From: Aquila chrysaetos chrysaetos
Taxonomy: Eukaryota; Chordata; Aves; Accipitriformes; Accipitridae
NCBI RefSeq assembly: GCF_900496995.4
Contig: NC_044029.1
Coordinates: 3,162,001-3,226,000, forward strand
Direction: 5' to 3'
Length of the DNA stretch: 64,000 bases
The notes beneath the pieces are model-generated. The model worked only from the letters and a program-made list of their open reading frames with translations. It was not told where the DNA came from and searched no databases. Positions 51,467 through 64,000 of this stretch are shown one piece after another. How positions within the stretch are numbered: the first letter of the stretch is position 1; each line of letters begins with the position of its first letter. Both the position numbers and the translations under genes were made by a program.

Positions 51467-52994
51467 CTATTTATCACAAATACCTGGTGCAGCAATCTGC
51501 AAGTTTGTAAAGAATCCCATGAACCCCATTTAAGGATTCTGATCAAGGCTCTAAAACGCAAAGTGCCAACCCTAAACAAATGTGGCGCTCTGGGTCTTTG
51601 CCTGTGTTTTTAAATGCCCATACCAACTTCATTATCATCACGTTAAAGTTGTGCAATCAAGTTCATAGCATATAAAAAGGCATGCCAAAAAGAACAAAGT
51701 AAAATTGATGGATTCAAGCGAAAAAAATAAAATAAATAAAATAAAGTGCTAGCTAGGAGTGAGGAAGATCATGCCTTAAGATGAAAGATGAAACAGATGC
51801 AATACACAGCAAAGATCAAAGAGCTCCATCAATTCATTCGGAGAGTCAAAATCCAGCTGAGCATGGGAGCCCTGTCCGCATAATAAGAAAGGTTGACTAA
51901 AACATAAGGATTAAACAGATGAGCTGTCTCCAGTGAATGTACGGCACAGGAAGCCCTGCTGAGCCACTTGTAAAGACACTTTGGAATTGTACACCTGCTA
52001 CTCCACAGTGAAACCTACAGGAAGCCAGCCTGGAAGGGGAAAGAAATCCACTAATGGACTAAATGGCTATCTTTAAGAGAAAAAAGAAAAAGAGTCGATA
52101 CAAGATAAACGGCAGCTAACAGATTTGCTCTTTCCCCTCCATTTAGTCTATTTACCAAATATTTCCATCAAAAATGACTATAAAGAAATTGTTACCACCA
52201 TCCTCTCATTCCCTTGAAATAAAAGAAAAAAGCTTGGCATGTACTTAAACTATGAACACAACCGTCCATATGTAGCAAGGTCAGCCTAGGTTTCCCAATG
52301 AAAATATCTGTCACAATATAACTGGTCTGGAATCGCTTTTTGTACTCCAGCACTTACGCCGAACGGCTGAAGCTCTTGTAACTTCAGTGCTGCAGGATCA
52401 AGTAAGTCGGACAGTCACTAAAATTGATATTATTCCTAATACTGATGGCATTTTAAATAACGTTATATATAAATCTTCACTTTTCTTCTCTACTCATTAG
52501 AGATGGAGGTGTTTCAACAATCGAAAATTACAGGTAATGATTAGTTTCTTTTCTCTTATCATCATTGGTAATGAGAAACAAATCTAGAAAAAAGCTGTTA
52601 ATAACAGGTAAGAAACACTATTCAATTGAATTAATTAATTCAATTAATTCTCATATTGAAGTAAAATCCCTATGGTGTGCATTTAGCCATAAACACAACC
52701 CTTACATAAGGAAAAAAATGTAGCGCTAGCTACCCGAAGGATCTGAACTGCAGAGGTTTCTAAAACCTCCGAGAGGATCAGTGTTATACGCTACACCTTG
52801 CGAGGAACGGATAAAGAAAACCCTCACGTCAGAAGATGGTGACCCATAACTTAAAACTATCAGGGAACAAAGCCAATTGAACGTAGACGTGCTTGCAAGT
52901 TTCTTAAGGCTTTGCTTTCTGCTAGATGTTCAGTTAATGTCAACTGCCTGCTACAGGTGGCTCTTTATTTATTTTTTAAATGAATGTTACTAAC

Positions 52995-53205
52995 CTGCTT
53001 GTCCCGCGAATGTTATTTACAATCACATCTTTTATTCTTGTTTTAGTTGACAGGACAATCTCTTCAAGGATCTGGGCAGAGCTGATATATTTGATTTTCA
53101 GGTTATCTACTGCCTGCAGATACAAGCACTTTGATTGTTTACAATGCAGGAGTAATTGGTAACCGTTAAATAACTCCAGAGACTGATTTAAGAGTCCTTC
53201 ACCTA
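52995..53205 (-). CDS. Probable dynein heavy-chain stem exon, frame intact
   Basis: The acceptor is CTACTTTCATGCAG before 53205 and the donor is ACAAGCAG|GTTAGTAA after 52995. The 211 bp are fully open in one frame: GEGLLNQSLELFNGYQLLL, then KCLYLQAVDNLKIKYISSAQ, then ILEEIVLSTKTRIKDVIVN. The pattern LxxxSLExFxxY...I.F.Ps..ILEEI...RI.xVxxNIxR fits the dynein stem just before the PRLE-type motif, and this lies upstream of the other exons as expected. An in-frame ATG at 53227 would allow a longer frame but is probably intronic. I see no defect in this exon. The assignment to the same dynein locus is inference from order and pattern. Confidence 0.5.
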
Positions 53206-53789
53206 CTGCATGAAAGTAGGGCTTCATCCCACAGCCCCTAATCTGGCTAAATACTTAAAGATTTCACTACAAAACCAGGATATTAAAAAAATAGCAAATG
53301 CAATGATAATTTAAATCGTCAATCATATGCAAGCATTATATTAAGTTTTAATGATTTAAAATGAATTTATATTTCAAAGTGGAAATTAAAATAAGAAACA
53401 AGCGTTTTCAAATCTCTCATTACATTTCCAAAATTAGTTGCAAGTATGAATTTATATAGCACGGTTTTAAGCAGAATTTCTACAGTGTTTCTTTCAGCAC
53501 ACCAAGCCAAAATGAGAACAATAAAACAAAATTCAGCAAGTATTCCTATGAGGAATTTTATGTGTTGTTTCATTGGTAATACGTTACTTCCCAATTGCAT
53601 ATGTTCAAGCTGTGGATAATATTTAAAATAACTTTCTGAAACACTTGCCTAGCCTTGAGCAGTCAAATGGAATTACTTTGCTGTAAACAAATCAGGCTAA
53701 TTTTCTGTTTCAGCAAAAAGTCACAGAGCGCATTTTAACTTTTATTTTCCGACGCCATTTTATGGCCACTGAACTTTACTGCTTCACAA

Positions 53790-54250
53790 AATGGTGCGGA
53801 AGCACGGTACTGTTACGAACACACTGACTGCTGACGGAACTCCTCTGAACTTAGCGTTCCGTACCGGAAAACGGTAACGAAATCTATCATCGAAGACGTT
53901 ATACAATTCCAGACAGCAGCGTCGTGGTACGGCGGCAGTTGGCCGCGCCCCCCTCCCCGCAGAGCCCACGCTCACCGTGGTTTAAGGAGCAAGGTCGAGG
54001 CAGGACGCGAGGTGTCCCTGGTCTTCCTCCGCCGCTCCTTCGGGGAGCGCGGCACCCACACTTCGCTTCTACAGAAAACGAATTTGGGGTCCGAAAGGGC
54101 TGAACGGAGGCGGCGGCGGCCCGCCAAGCGCCGCTCCACCCGCTCGTGGACCGAAGGAGACGCTAGTGACAAACACACACGCTCCTCCAGCACGACGGCC
54201 GCTCTAAGGACCCACAGGATCCTCTTCAGCTCCAGGCGAGTCTAACCGCA
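53790..54250 (-). promoter_or_regulatory. CpG island with a minus-strand donor
   Basis: A CpG-rich block includes a GGC-repeat-like patch (54107-54122). On the minus strand a donor CCACG|GTGAGC follows base 53976, so a non-coding first exon running from about 54.2 kb to 53976 is plausible. It sits just upstream of the stem exon at 52995-53205 and could drive transcription of the dynein locus or of a non-coding RNA. Minus-strand frames across it are arginine-rich and look compositional. Confidence 0.5.
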
Positions 54251-55201
54251 GCCTCTCAATCCCGCTTGGACAGGGTTCTCTTTTCAAGAAGAAGAAAACT
54301 TATGGAAAACTAAGATTGCTCCTAAATCTTTAACGATGCCAACTGCCTGACCTCTTGGGGCATAAACATGCTTGTTAGCGCACTGTAAATCAGTCAAGAG
54401 GAAGCCCAACAATTTACAATTTACAGCCAACGGTGAATGACACCAGGACTCCTGCAAATCCCAGGTGCATATCCTGCAAAAAGCACATAAGATATGCAAG
54501 CAGAGACTGAGCCAACTGCTTTTCTGAGTTACCCGGTGGATATACTATTACTAAAATTTTACTGCCCATGGGAAAATCACAATACCTTCAGACCAAATCA
54601 CAACCATTTTCATAGAGACGTTCCAAAGACATTTCTCTTGAGAGCGAGCTGCCACCTTGAAAAATTTCAACCTGTTCCCCCAGCTGTTTGGGTAGTACAG
54701 CTGTCATTTAAAAGGTCACAGCCATTCTTTTTTATAACGAAGGCATTATTTTACTTTCTCTTCCTTTAAATACTGCTGGACAGTTTTAGATACACTCTTG
54801 AAATAACTTTTGCACTGAAAGTATACAGTAGAAAATTTTAGAGTGGTGTGTGAAGAGTTCAGAAGCTCATGACGAGTCACATGCAGAAATTGGCTCTACT
54901 GTTATTTTAACCATTAAGCTCTATGCAAGTTCCACAGTGGGATGTGTGTACTTGTTTATTTGTTTCGCTTTTTCTTTGAATACTACATCCTCAGCTCTCA
55001 CTATCTGTTGTTCTACATTTTTTTCCATTTATGTATATAGATTCAGCAGAAGGGAAACAATACATTATTTTGTTCTTGCAAGTAAAAAAACACAACAAAA
55101 TTTCCTTTTAAGCTTTATAGTTCACTTGTGATTTTAAGAAAAAAATCATCTGAACATACTTGTAAGTATGCTAAACAAAAGCAAAACAAATGCCCTCACA
55201 C

Positions 55202-55267
55202 CTCATCCTGAAACATTTCTTCTTTGTGTTTGGCCTCAAACCAGACTTGGTTTTGGCTCGACGCTAA
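55202..55267 (-). CDS. Candidate short exon (VWFEAKHKEEMFQDE)
   Basis: A 22-codon open frame on the minus strand, LASSQNQVWFEAKHKEEMFQDE-like, lies between an AG (GGTTCTTAG) and a donor GATGAG|GTGTGAG. The charged helical text looks coding and would be an N-terminal stem exon of the dynein if real. Its phase does not match the exon at 53205 directly, so at least one exon would have to lie between. The acceptor has a poor pyrimidine tract. No diagnostic motif is present. Confidence 0.28.
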
Positions 55268-57384
55268 CTAAGAACCGTGATTATTTACAACTTTTTTTAG
55301 GGAGGCAGGACTAAAATTTTCCAAGTCATACTTACGCGTCACATGTGCAAGAGACACACAACTAATTAGTTTTGCATGCTACTCTGGCTTGCCTCTGTAA
55401 ACTTAGTTTGCTGGATTTCATTTCCTAGACTAAAAATATTGATCTTCATATTTCTTGATGGAGAAGATCAGAGAATAAACTAAATGCAAAATACAGTGCC
55501 ATTTCAGGGACTGTAGGTATCAGTGTAATCTTTTTTCTTCGCTGTCCTACCTTCCAGTTTGTTTGAAAGTCTTACATCCATCGTACTCTAACCTTAGTTT
55601 CTCAACTATACATCAATCAGGAAAATATATTTTCTAAAGTAAAAAAAGTATTCACATTGATACAAGGTTACTGAATGAGAGAGATGAGTTTTACAGTCAT
55701 ATCACACACACACAAAACCCTGCCTATATGAAAGTGTCCATAAACAGGTTTTGTTTTGTTTAAAGATAAGACAATATATAAAAACACACACAAATTGTAA
55801 ATGCTTTTATACCCAGAATGAATTCTGTTGTTGTAATTTGCTTTGATACATCATGAATAATCTTAGTTCGTGTCAAATTCAAATATTCAGTCTCACCTTG
55901 AAACCTCACTGTCTATCTGTCTAGCTTCATTTAAAGAGTGGATAAGGTGTGAGAACAAGGGTAAAGGAGTTTGACCTACAGTTTGTACCTCCAGCAAAGG
56001 AGATAACAACATGAGATGCAAATGAAAATGAACAAGAAAAAAAAACTAAAAAAATTTATTTCCTTTTAGGTTTAAAATAAATGGCCCCTCCCAAACCTGA
56101 CAGTATTTCCTCCATCTTTCAGGTTCAACTTCCACTGATCCAGATAGCACTGCAATATTCACTCATACATGATCACACATACCTAAATCCATAGAAAAAT
56201 TTACCTCAAAGTCTTAAAGAGTTCAGAGTCTGAGCTCTTCAAAATGGATTACTAGCGTTTCTCCAAGTAATTTCAGACACCAGATGTTATAAATACATTT
56301 AAACTTGCCTCACTTCAGCAGTGATCATGCATTTACTGTAGTTTTCATTATATCAAAAATGCTTCAACTTCACCAGCAACAGATGAATTCATTAATTTCT
56401 TTATTAATTCAAACGATTTTTTTTCAATTTTTTATAAGCCCCAAGGTTCTCTCAGCAATATCGGCTCCTTCTCTGTTCCATAAAATCGTAATCAATCTCT
56501 ATTATTGTCATGAAAATGGTATTTGTCACTTTGCTGAGAAAAAAAAAAAATCAATACGTCTTGCAGGGCAGAACAGGCATTTAATGCAGTGAATTGATGC
56601 CTGTTAGAGAAATTTAGCTTGCCAGCATTTTGGGACAAGCTAATAGAAAACCAGAAAATTCACTGAAGGTTGACAGATGAATATACAGACATGCCACAAA
56701 AATTAATATTTGGGCATTTTGTATAGCCTGTCATTTCATATGCTGGAGAGAAAATAGATTTAGACAAGCAAATCCCTAAGGAAATCCATTTGGTTTTTAA
56801 AAGGCAAAAGCCAAAAGCATGTAAAAAAATAAATTCTTCACTGTATTATTTTAATGTATAGATATGTTTCTGAAAAATAAGTATTCTGAAACAATCTTCC
56901 ATTTAAAAATTTTGCTTCAGACATGACACTGATTATGAAAACACTGCTGAGTGATAAAATAGTGCAAAGTCTCTGAGGCAATACCAAACTCCTCATCCTT
57001 CTGGAGAACATGGCATTACAAAAACAAATCAGAGCGTTGCTTCACAAATTAGTACACAATCTGCACAATGGCATTGCTCAGAAAGTGTTCTGAATCATGA
57101 AAAAAAAACCCCAAGTAAAACTGTCATAACCAATATCTAGCAAGAAATCCAGTTGTGACAAATACAATACCCTCAAAAGAGCTGCAGGAATTATCTGAAC
57201 CTTATTAATAAAAAGTTACACTTTAGGAATGCAATCCTCCCTTCTGTCTACTGCCATCTGCGGAAGCTGTCAAAACACTCCTCCTTCCAATTACATGCTT
57301 TCTGTCTTTCACTTGCTCTGCGATAAGCCTATAATCTGTTTAATTCCCTTGTTTGGCTGGTTTAATAAACAATGCTTTTAAGTT

Positions 57385-57500
57385 GCAGGGCTCGACGAAC
57401 GCGGCATCCGCAACGAGCAAGTTGCGGTTATCCATCCCTCCGGGAGAGCGTGGGCACCGCTGACCCCGGGGACGTTACGCTGGCCACCGCGGCGAGGAGC
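57385..57500. promoter_or_regulatory. Small CpG-rich patch
   Basis: A short CpG-dense segment in AT-rich surroundings, with no TATA box, splice site or gene that I can attach to it. It may be a minor island or a relic of a GC-rich repeat. Confidence 0.25.
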
Positions 57501-60500
57501 GCAGGGCACCCGCTTTGGGACTTCTGTTGCAAGGCTACCACTGTTTGAACTCCATTCTTCCTGAGAAATCCCCTTGATTCGGGGTTGGATATAAGTGGGA
57601 CACCCTCTTCAGGGACCTGCCTGCAGCTCCCAGCAAGCTCTAACAGCGTGAATTTTAACACCTAAGGTACCCACCAGGTCACAGAGCAGCAAACGTGGCT
57701 CTAAACGCCTAAGAAGGCAACCAGCCGACCGCTCGTGGTGAAACTATCATGTTCTAATTCCAGAGACTGAGCAAACGAGCCTGGCGTGTGAGTGCTCCTT
57801 GGGGAAGAGGAACTGGGGTTTTTTCATCATGTGCAATATAGCATTCTTGGGCAAAAGGAAGGGATGCTAAAGATCCCAGTAATTTTACATAGCTTCTGAA
57901 CAGTCACACACCCCTGTTCAAACATCGGAGAACAGAAGGGACAAAATCCAACGCCTCCTTGCCTGTAAAACTGAAATAAGACCAGGCAACAGAAGTCTAT
58001 AATAAGGTGGACATTGTGGAAAATCTGTACCTCCTACTGCCTTCACCGTTCTGTCATAGATTTAAAAACACTCGTGTAAATTAGAAGTCTCCCCTGCCAC
58101 TACTGCACTCCTTTCTGACGGCAGCAGTGCTAACATTGAACCACTTTGTAGCCATCAGAAATTCGCTGTAGGAAGTGGAGGATTGTTAACATTACTGAGG
58201 TTCTCCAAAAATAGGGAACTTAATCTTATTTTGTCCTTGTTTGTAACAGAATTTGACCTTCAGCCTGACAAAACTCAGGCTGAGTTTCTACCACAGCAAA
58301 ATTTAAGCTAAACAATAAAAAGAAAATAAACTTCTACTGAAACATTATCGCTGACAATTTTGCAAGCCCAGTAGAAGGCAAAGAGCAACACTATTCGCAA
58401 AAGTTTTGCATTCTTAAAAAAAAAAAAAAGAAAAAGAAAAAAAGGATGTCGTACTCCATAGGAATTTGGCAACACTAACATAGATGTCCCCAAAAGCCAA
58501 CTATATGGTTTTTATTTCACAACTGAGTTCCAGCTGCTATTGCACATTATAGGATCATGCAGCTGGTGGGAATGACAAGAAGTCACTGTTGCATGACACT
58601 GTCAACATTTATATTTATGCTTTGCATGAGTGCAAACATTTGTAATTCACCCTAGGAAAGTTAAAGGGTTATTACAGAAGATGACAGAGTGTTAGTAAAG
58701 CTAGTTCAAAATGGGAGATGTTCCGATATACACTGTCAAGTCTGGTGCATCAGATTTGTACATGTGGTGAGAAAATGAACACACGTGTTATGCCTTGGAA
58801 GTTACATATGTATTTTTGTCAGAAGCGCAAAGCACAGTTTGGTGTAAATGCAAGTCATTACAAATTTACCAGCACTGGAAGAGCTTGCAGCATCATTGGC
58901 TCCATATGAATGTATACACTGAATCTGTTTCATGATCGGTTGTGAAGATAAAAGCGTAAACTCAGTATTAGCATGGATATTTTTGTAATCAGTATGGTGG
59001 ACCCTGAGGGAAATATTCCTATTGATTTTTCCTTGGGCTTTCTAAGATAATTTGTACAAGACTGATGATGAATTTGAATAGGTCTGAAAGCACAAGCCCA
59101 CTGAGGAAAAGGGTAAAAGGTATTTCCCAATTAAACTCTTTCAGATTAGCTTACTGACAAAGGGACATAAATTTGAACCCACAGCATGTATTAAAATTAG
59201 ATGAACTTTTACTAAATATGGTAAATTTTCAGATGGTTTTTCTTAATTTCACAGATATTTTTCACGCATTTCCATATGACTAGCCAGAAATTCTTCTGTA
59301 CTCATAGAACAAACTAACAAGTAACAGCACTGGCAAAGAAACACTTTCCTTCTTTACTATTCTCCCCAGTCATCGAGTGAGAACTAAACCACAAAAACAT
59401 TTCTAGCACTTGTTATTAACGCAAATACCATCTGCAGGAATTACAATCTACTTTAAAGTTTTCTTCCTCATTCTCTAAATGCAATCTTAATGTAGTCTGT
59501 TTTCTCTGAAATATGAAACATTTTCAGGGTCTATGTGAACGTTTTTTCTAGTAAGACTCAATAAAATTATGATGTAAGGGCATGATCCTACATCCACAGA
59601 AGTTAATAAAAAGTGTACACCGGCATAAACAGCACAGGAAGAAAGGCTAAAAAAAAAATTAAAATGCAGCCAAACCGAGGACTCTCCATCTAACATCTGG
59701 CCTCATTTACCACAAGTGCCAGTCATGACCATTAAATAAAGGACAACTTACAAAATGCCTCCAGCTTCATTCCCCGTGCAACTACAATGTCCATTAGCAT
59801 CAGCAAATACATTTTGCTTCAGATGGAAGAGTTTTTCAAAAATACCAAGTAAGTATCATCTTGATTTCTCATTTTGCTATTGACCAAATAATAACTGTTA
59901 ACTGCTGACTACTGAATCCCTACTAGTTGTGTTTGAATTTTGATTTCTATTATGTAATAGAAGGCTTTATACAATACAGCTTTTCTTCTGAATCATCTCA
60001 TTCCCCTGCCTTCATATTTGCAAATGAACCTAACTGAGCAGCAGACAAGGGTTCATACAGCATTAAATAAAAGCCCACGAGCAATATAAACAATCTCCTA
60101 ATTCCTTCTCAAAATCTTACCTTCACTTCCAAGAACAACTATGATAGGTACTTTGTGTAACATGCCCTTTAAAAACTAGATGATTTCGTTTTGAGAAAAG
60201 TCTTTGAATGGCTTTCCTCATTTAGGATCCATTTCTATTCTGGTTTTTGTGAGGGGCATTACCTTAAAGCTGCTTACAGAATAACAGCAAAGAAAAGGTG
60301 GTCACATGTACCCACAGCTATCAGCAATTAAAGGCAGCAGTGACAAGCTCTAGCAAAGAATAAGTTGTCCTAGTCCTGTTTTGCTTCCCTCTACAAAGTG
60401 TGCTAACACTTCTCATTTGCTGTTATCCATTCAGTTAAGAGATCTGAAGTCAAAGAGTCCCGAAAGTTGTCTGTCTGCTGCACATACGATGCCGTACACC

Positions 60501-60599
60501 AGAATTCTACCTGTTTAGATTTTTAAGGAAAATGCCTGCACTGACCAGTTAGAAACGCAGAGAGGATTTGACAGCAGCCAAAAGGGGCTAGGCAACACT

Positions 60600-60905
60600 C
60601 CCACCTCCTCCCTAAGCTTCTCTTCTCGTCTTCACTTAACGACCTTCAGAAGATGTTTGCTGCCAAGCCCAGGCCTGCCTTTCCCCCATGCTCTCTCCTG
60701 CTCCGCTCCCCGCTAGCTCAACGGTCGGGCGAGGAAAGGGCCGCCCTGCACAGACACCAGCAGCAGGAGACAACCACCACCACTGAGCAGAAGGGACAAA
60801 CTTCTGGGGGTTCATCTCCTGCCTCCTCCCGCCCGCCCAGCGGGACCCGTCAATGGGACCTCAGCTCCTCCCAGAGCACGGCTGGGTGAAGGAGATGGCC
60901 GCTGG
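60600..60905. promoter_or_regulatory. GC-rich patch
   Basis: About 300 bp of C-rich sequence with several CpG and a CCACCACCAC-type run. An open frame on the plus strand (from 60653) is proline-, serine- and threonine-rich and probably reflects composition. It could be a weak promoter or a first exon. Confidence 0.25.
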
Positions 60906-63688
60906 CCGTAAGAGATAGTATCCTGCACTCCGCCACCTCTTCCACTTTCCCAAGAAAGTGATTTCAGATCTTGACTTCAACACTGGGATGCCAGATCAAA
61001 CTGCAACTTAGTCAACTGCTCCGACAAAACTTTTGCTTTGCATATTACTGAGGAAACGTTGAAGTCATTTTTGGTGCTATACAGCAATACAAGCTGTTAT
61101 AAGCCATTTCGTCTACTGAAATGTGTGAAAAATACACCATATCCTTGAATTGCAGGTTTGCAGTCATTAAAAAAAGAGTTTTGTACAGGTATAATTAGTA
61201 ATTAAAATGTTTTAAAATGGTTAAGGAATATAGCACCTGTATTTTTAATCCTGAGTGATCACAATTAGAATTCAATTGTTCAAACTTTCCATATTTTTTA
61301 ACTTAAATTTTCTGCAAATTTAAATTAAAAAAAAAAGCTGCAATTAAACCAAGTTATCAATGAAATTTATTCTACATACCCTGGGAATTCTTTTTATGTA
61401 TATGTATACGTATACATACAAGCTACGTGAAGTCAAGTCAAAAAGAAGTAAACGAAACTTCTCTATTGACGATTTCCATTGAAACAATTATACTGATTTT
61501 CATGAGTCTGTAGGATAAGGGAGAATGGACACAGGAGTCAAAAATTAAAGCTAACTGAGTATTTAGCCTGAAGGCCAACAACGTTGGTGGCCATCTGCCA
61601 TAGTAGCTGGTGGTGTTTGACACATTGTGCAGCTGCGTTGATTTGCCTACCTACCGTAGACATCAAAGCAGCTGATGTACAAGAGAAACCCTTAATATCC
61701 AGAGACACTGGCACTGATTTCAGTAAGCAAATCCTCCAACAAGTCAACTGCAGAATACCTTGTAGCAGCTCAAGGCTAGTTTGTACTGCACTTGGACAAC
61801 TGCACTGCTCTAACAGCAGCATTCCATCCAACTTAACTCAGAGGTGTTTTGGATGTTATCGGTGTTACCCTGGTGTAAATTAAAGTTTGAGTTGATGGAA
61901 TGTTATAGTTCATATAGGATTTAACGATAGTGCATGTCTTCAGATCATCAGGAATACGTCAGAGCCTATAAATGATCGAAATACCTTGCCATGGAATTAA
62001 GGCTAAGAATTTATACCAGAAATAAAAATATATACATAGGTTTTAAATAGACTAGTAGTTAGTCCAGAACCATTGACCTAAGAAGTTCAGAAAAAAAAGC
62101 AATGCAAACAAAGAGCTGTGAGCAGGTTAAACAGGGAAATACTTAAGATGCCCCAAAAGCTTTAACTTTGGCCCATTTGTCCATCTTAAGTAAAAAGAAA
62201 ATATGTGGAAAAACAGAGTCAATTTGCTATTCATTTCTAAACACCGTGAATGCTGACATTTTTTAAACACAATCGTATTATACTTACAGGGCATTTTGTT
62301 TGGGCAGAATCGAGACCGTTTAGATGCTGTAATTGTAAATTCTTGTATTCTGCTCAGGACACCTTTTTAAAGTGGAACTTTAAATCTGAATGCATCTAAT
62401 GTTCTGTGCCTCTGCATCTGTTGAAAATTCCCAACTTGAATTCCACGTTAAAAAGTTGACTGTTCTGCTCTACAATGGCATCAATTCACCAGAAAATGTT
62501 TTTAAAAATAATGTCATGAAACACCATGAATAGAAAGCTTCCCTGTAATTTCCAAACCGAATTAAAATTCTAGTGAAGCAGGTAAATACAAGATTAAATC
62601 ACAGCATTAATTTCCTTCATTCTTCTGAACACTGGTAGCGCTCTCCATTTCTGTATGGAATTATTCAATGTGAAGAGCAGAAGGATGCTAAAAGTTATAT
62701 ATAGAGTGTGAGAATGGAGTACTGTACTTACACTGTACCTACCTTGTGAGTCAGTTCTTAATACTAATACCCTACTAAATGTGACATTATACTATTCCCT
62801 TTTTTTTTTTTTTAAAGAAACCTAAACATAGTATCAAAAACTTAACAGTTAGTCTCTTAAGTGTTCTTAAAAAGCCTGTCAATCGGTGCCTCAAACATCA
62901 CTCAGCTGTTTCTTTCTCAGCTGCAGTGTAGGCAAAAGACGTTTAATTCACAGTCTGACTCCTCACTACTTGCAAGAAGCCCACGTGAGGACTTTTGGTT
63001 TTGTTTCGTTAATAATGGCACCAGGCAAGAGACGAGGTGGTTGTCAGAAGCTCAAGGAGAGCGCTTTCCTGTGGGCTGTTCTCAGTGAGGCTCTGCTCTA
63101 ACTGGGAAAGCAAGAGAAAGGAGATAAAGATCAAGAAAATAGCAGAGACCAATTAGTCAACGCGGCCTGTCAGAGCAACCCAGCACTGGGAACCAAGAAG
63201 CTGTCTCACCGCACACCAAGCCACAGAAACAGCACCTGAAAAAAATGTATATTTGGGCAAAGTAAAACCTAAATGGCATTTCTCACATAAAGAAAATAAA
63301 GGGAAGGAAACTACCTTTTGTATAATGTTGTTGAAAAAAACCTATCAAAAGAGAAGCGCTAACCACCAAGTTGGGATCTGATTAAGACCCTGATACTGGG
63401 ATTATGTGGAATATGAAAAAGACAACTGAGAAAATGGGGTATTTGGAAAAATATCAGTGCCAAGTATAGCACTGATGTATTTGTCCAGCTTTCCTACATA
63501 GCGATCTTATCACTTTGCTCTATCTGCCAAAATAAGCTGGAAAAGCAGTACTCTCAAATGTGAAAAGTGGCTGCAGCAAAATCCTGCACATAATGCCTTC
63601 TCACAGAAAACTTCCTTAAAGTAGGGGAGAAAAACATTTGAAGACTGGGGAAATTACGGTAGGAGGTGGTGGCTGGGAAACAATGTTA

Positions 63689-63740
63689 AAAAAACAAAAA
63701 CAAAAACAAAAAAACCCACTAAGAATGTGTGTGTGTGTCT
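63689..63740. repeat. (AAAAAC)n tract followed by (GT)n
   Basis: AAAAACAAAAACAAAAAC units, then a short GTGTGTGTGTGTGT run at 63726-63739. Confidence 0.85.
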
Positions 63741-64000
63741 ACCAGAGAAGCAGATTTAAAGAGGAAGAGGAAAAACCCCAAACCCACCTCTGAAGCAATG
63801 CTCCAGGGCTAGCACCCCAATAAAGCTAGGGTAAAGACATACTCAGATATTTAAGAACTCTTCAAGAGGAGACTTTACATCTGTGTGCAGCATTCATTAG
63901 GCAAATAATAAAATGAGGCCAATACACCTAGTTTTTTTTTTTTTTATTTAACCACTGAGGGCAGAAAAGATAAGACTGATTTGAGCTCACCAGTAGTAAA

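Larger units (their letters stand above)
43820..52994. other. Intronic-looking stretch
   Basis: It contains one CR1 tail, a small CpG patch at 47.6 kb, a candidate 52-bp exon at 51.15 kb and a minus-strand frame with a strong acceptor at 50474-50616. No other gene evidence is visible. Confidence 0.5.
20493..53205 (-). pseudogene. Decayed axonemal dynein heavy-chain gene (stem and linker part)
   Basis: This entry groups the minus-strand exons listed separately below. Axonemal dynein heavy chains are about 4000-residue microtubule motors of cilia and flagella. An N-terminal stem leads into a linker and then six AAA+ modules. Here the stem-to-linker part is recognisable in correct order over about 33 kb, with large introns and two tiny ones (87 and 92 bp). 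The best matches are the LSETKDP...RKCFEGIAKL block and the KRLFFPRFF block, both hallmarks of the DNAH1/3/6/7/12/14 inner-arm group. At least six of the exons are broken by stops or frameshifts, while most splice sites remain. I infer a unitary pseudogene rather than a retrocopy because introns are present. Systematic sequencing indels are the alternative. The motor exons would lie to the left and were not found, and some stem exons between 34.8 and 53 kb are missing or unrecognised. Confidence 0.72.
55268..64000. other. AT-rich stretch without a supported gene
   Basis: Two GC-rich patches (57.4 and 60.6-60.9 kb), T and A runs (for example 62800-62813 and 63932-63945), and an 18-bp palindrome at 61401-61418. 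Overlapping frames on both strands at 61.54-61.88 kb have no recognisable content. N-terminal dynein exons would be expected here or beyond, but I could not identify any. Confidence 0.5.

Noticed and set aside
52724..52812. tRNA-like arrangement with a 7-bp hairpin (52753-52769)
   Set aside because: No intact A and B boxes and no cloverleaf can be drawn; not called as a tRNA or tRNA-derived SINE.
61538..61883. Opposing 97- and 99-codon frames on both strands
   Set aside because: Both are Cys/Leu/Ser-rich without motif; maybe an old repeat, but no evidence for a gene.

Overview
The window looks like a stretch of bird (or other sauropsid) nuclear genome. It is AT-rich, gene-poor and intron-like. 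It carries two CR1 LINE 3' ends with the typical ATTCTATGATTCT-type tails, many mononucleotide and dinucleotide runs, and a few isolated CpG-rich islands. Nothing suggests a prokaryotic, viral or organellar origin, and almost all long open frames are chance.

The main gene-like content is on the minus strand. From about 53.2 kb down to 20.5 kb there is a series of short exons whose translations match, in the right order, the stem and linker of an axonemal dynein heavy chain (the DNAH1/3/6/7/12/14 group; I cannot assign the orthologue). In transcription order these are: stem exon 52995-53205, stem exons 43616-43819 and 43448-43528, pre-linker exons 34548-34813 and about 34334-34430, a remnant near 26.25-26.40 kb, and linker exons 24315-24412, 23764-23843, 20815-20974 and 20493-20722. 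The last two contain the family signatures LLDDIQEGLNDYLAKKRLFFPR-like and LSETKDP/RKCFEGIAKL.

Most of these exons keep usable AG acceptors and GT donors and matching splice phases. Several carry in-frame stops, 1-bp or 7-bp frameshifts, or three-frame mosaics. The simplest reading is a unitary dynein heavy-chain pseudogene, or an assembly with many small indels. The AAA+ motor is not seen below 20.5 kb. The upstream N-terminal exons are at best faintly visible (55202-55267).

The remaining layout, left to right, is as follows. A possible exon of another minus-strand gene sits at the left edge (1-174). A long stretch with no convincing gene follows, with one hydrophobic minus-strand exon candidate (16973-17170). 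A CpG-rich block with a TATA box lies at 19.4-19.85 kb. The dynein remnants follow, interrupted by a strong CpG island at 40.8-41.29 kb. A second strong CpG island lies at 53.8-54.25 kb. The rest, to 64 kb, is AT-rich sequence with simple repeats. No tRNA, rRNA, CRISPR or complete protein-coding gene was found.
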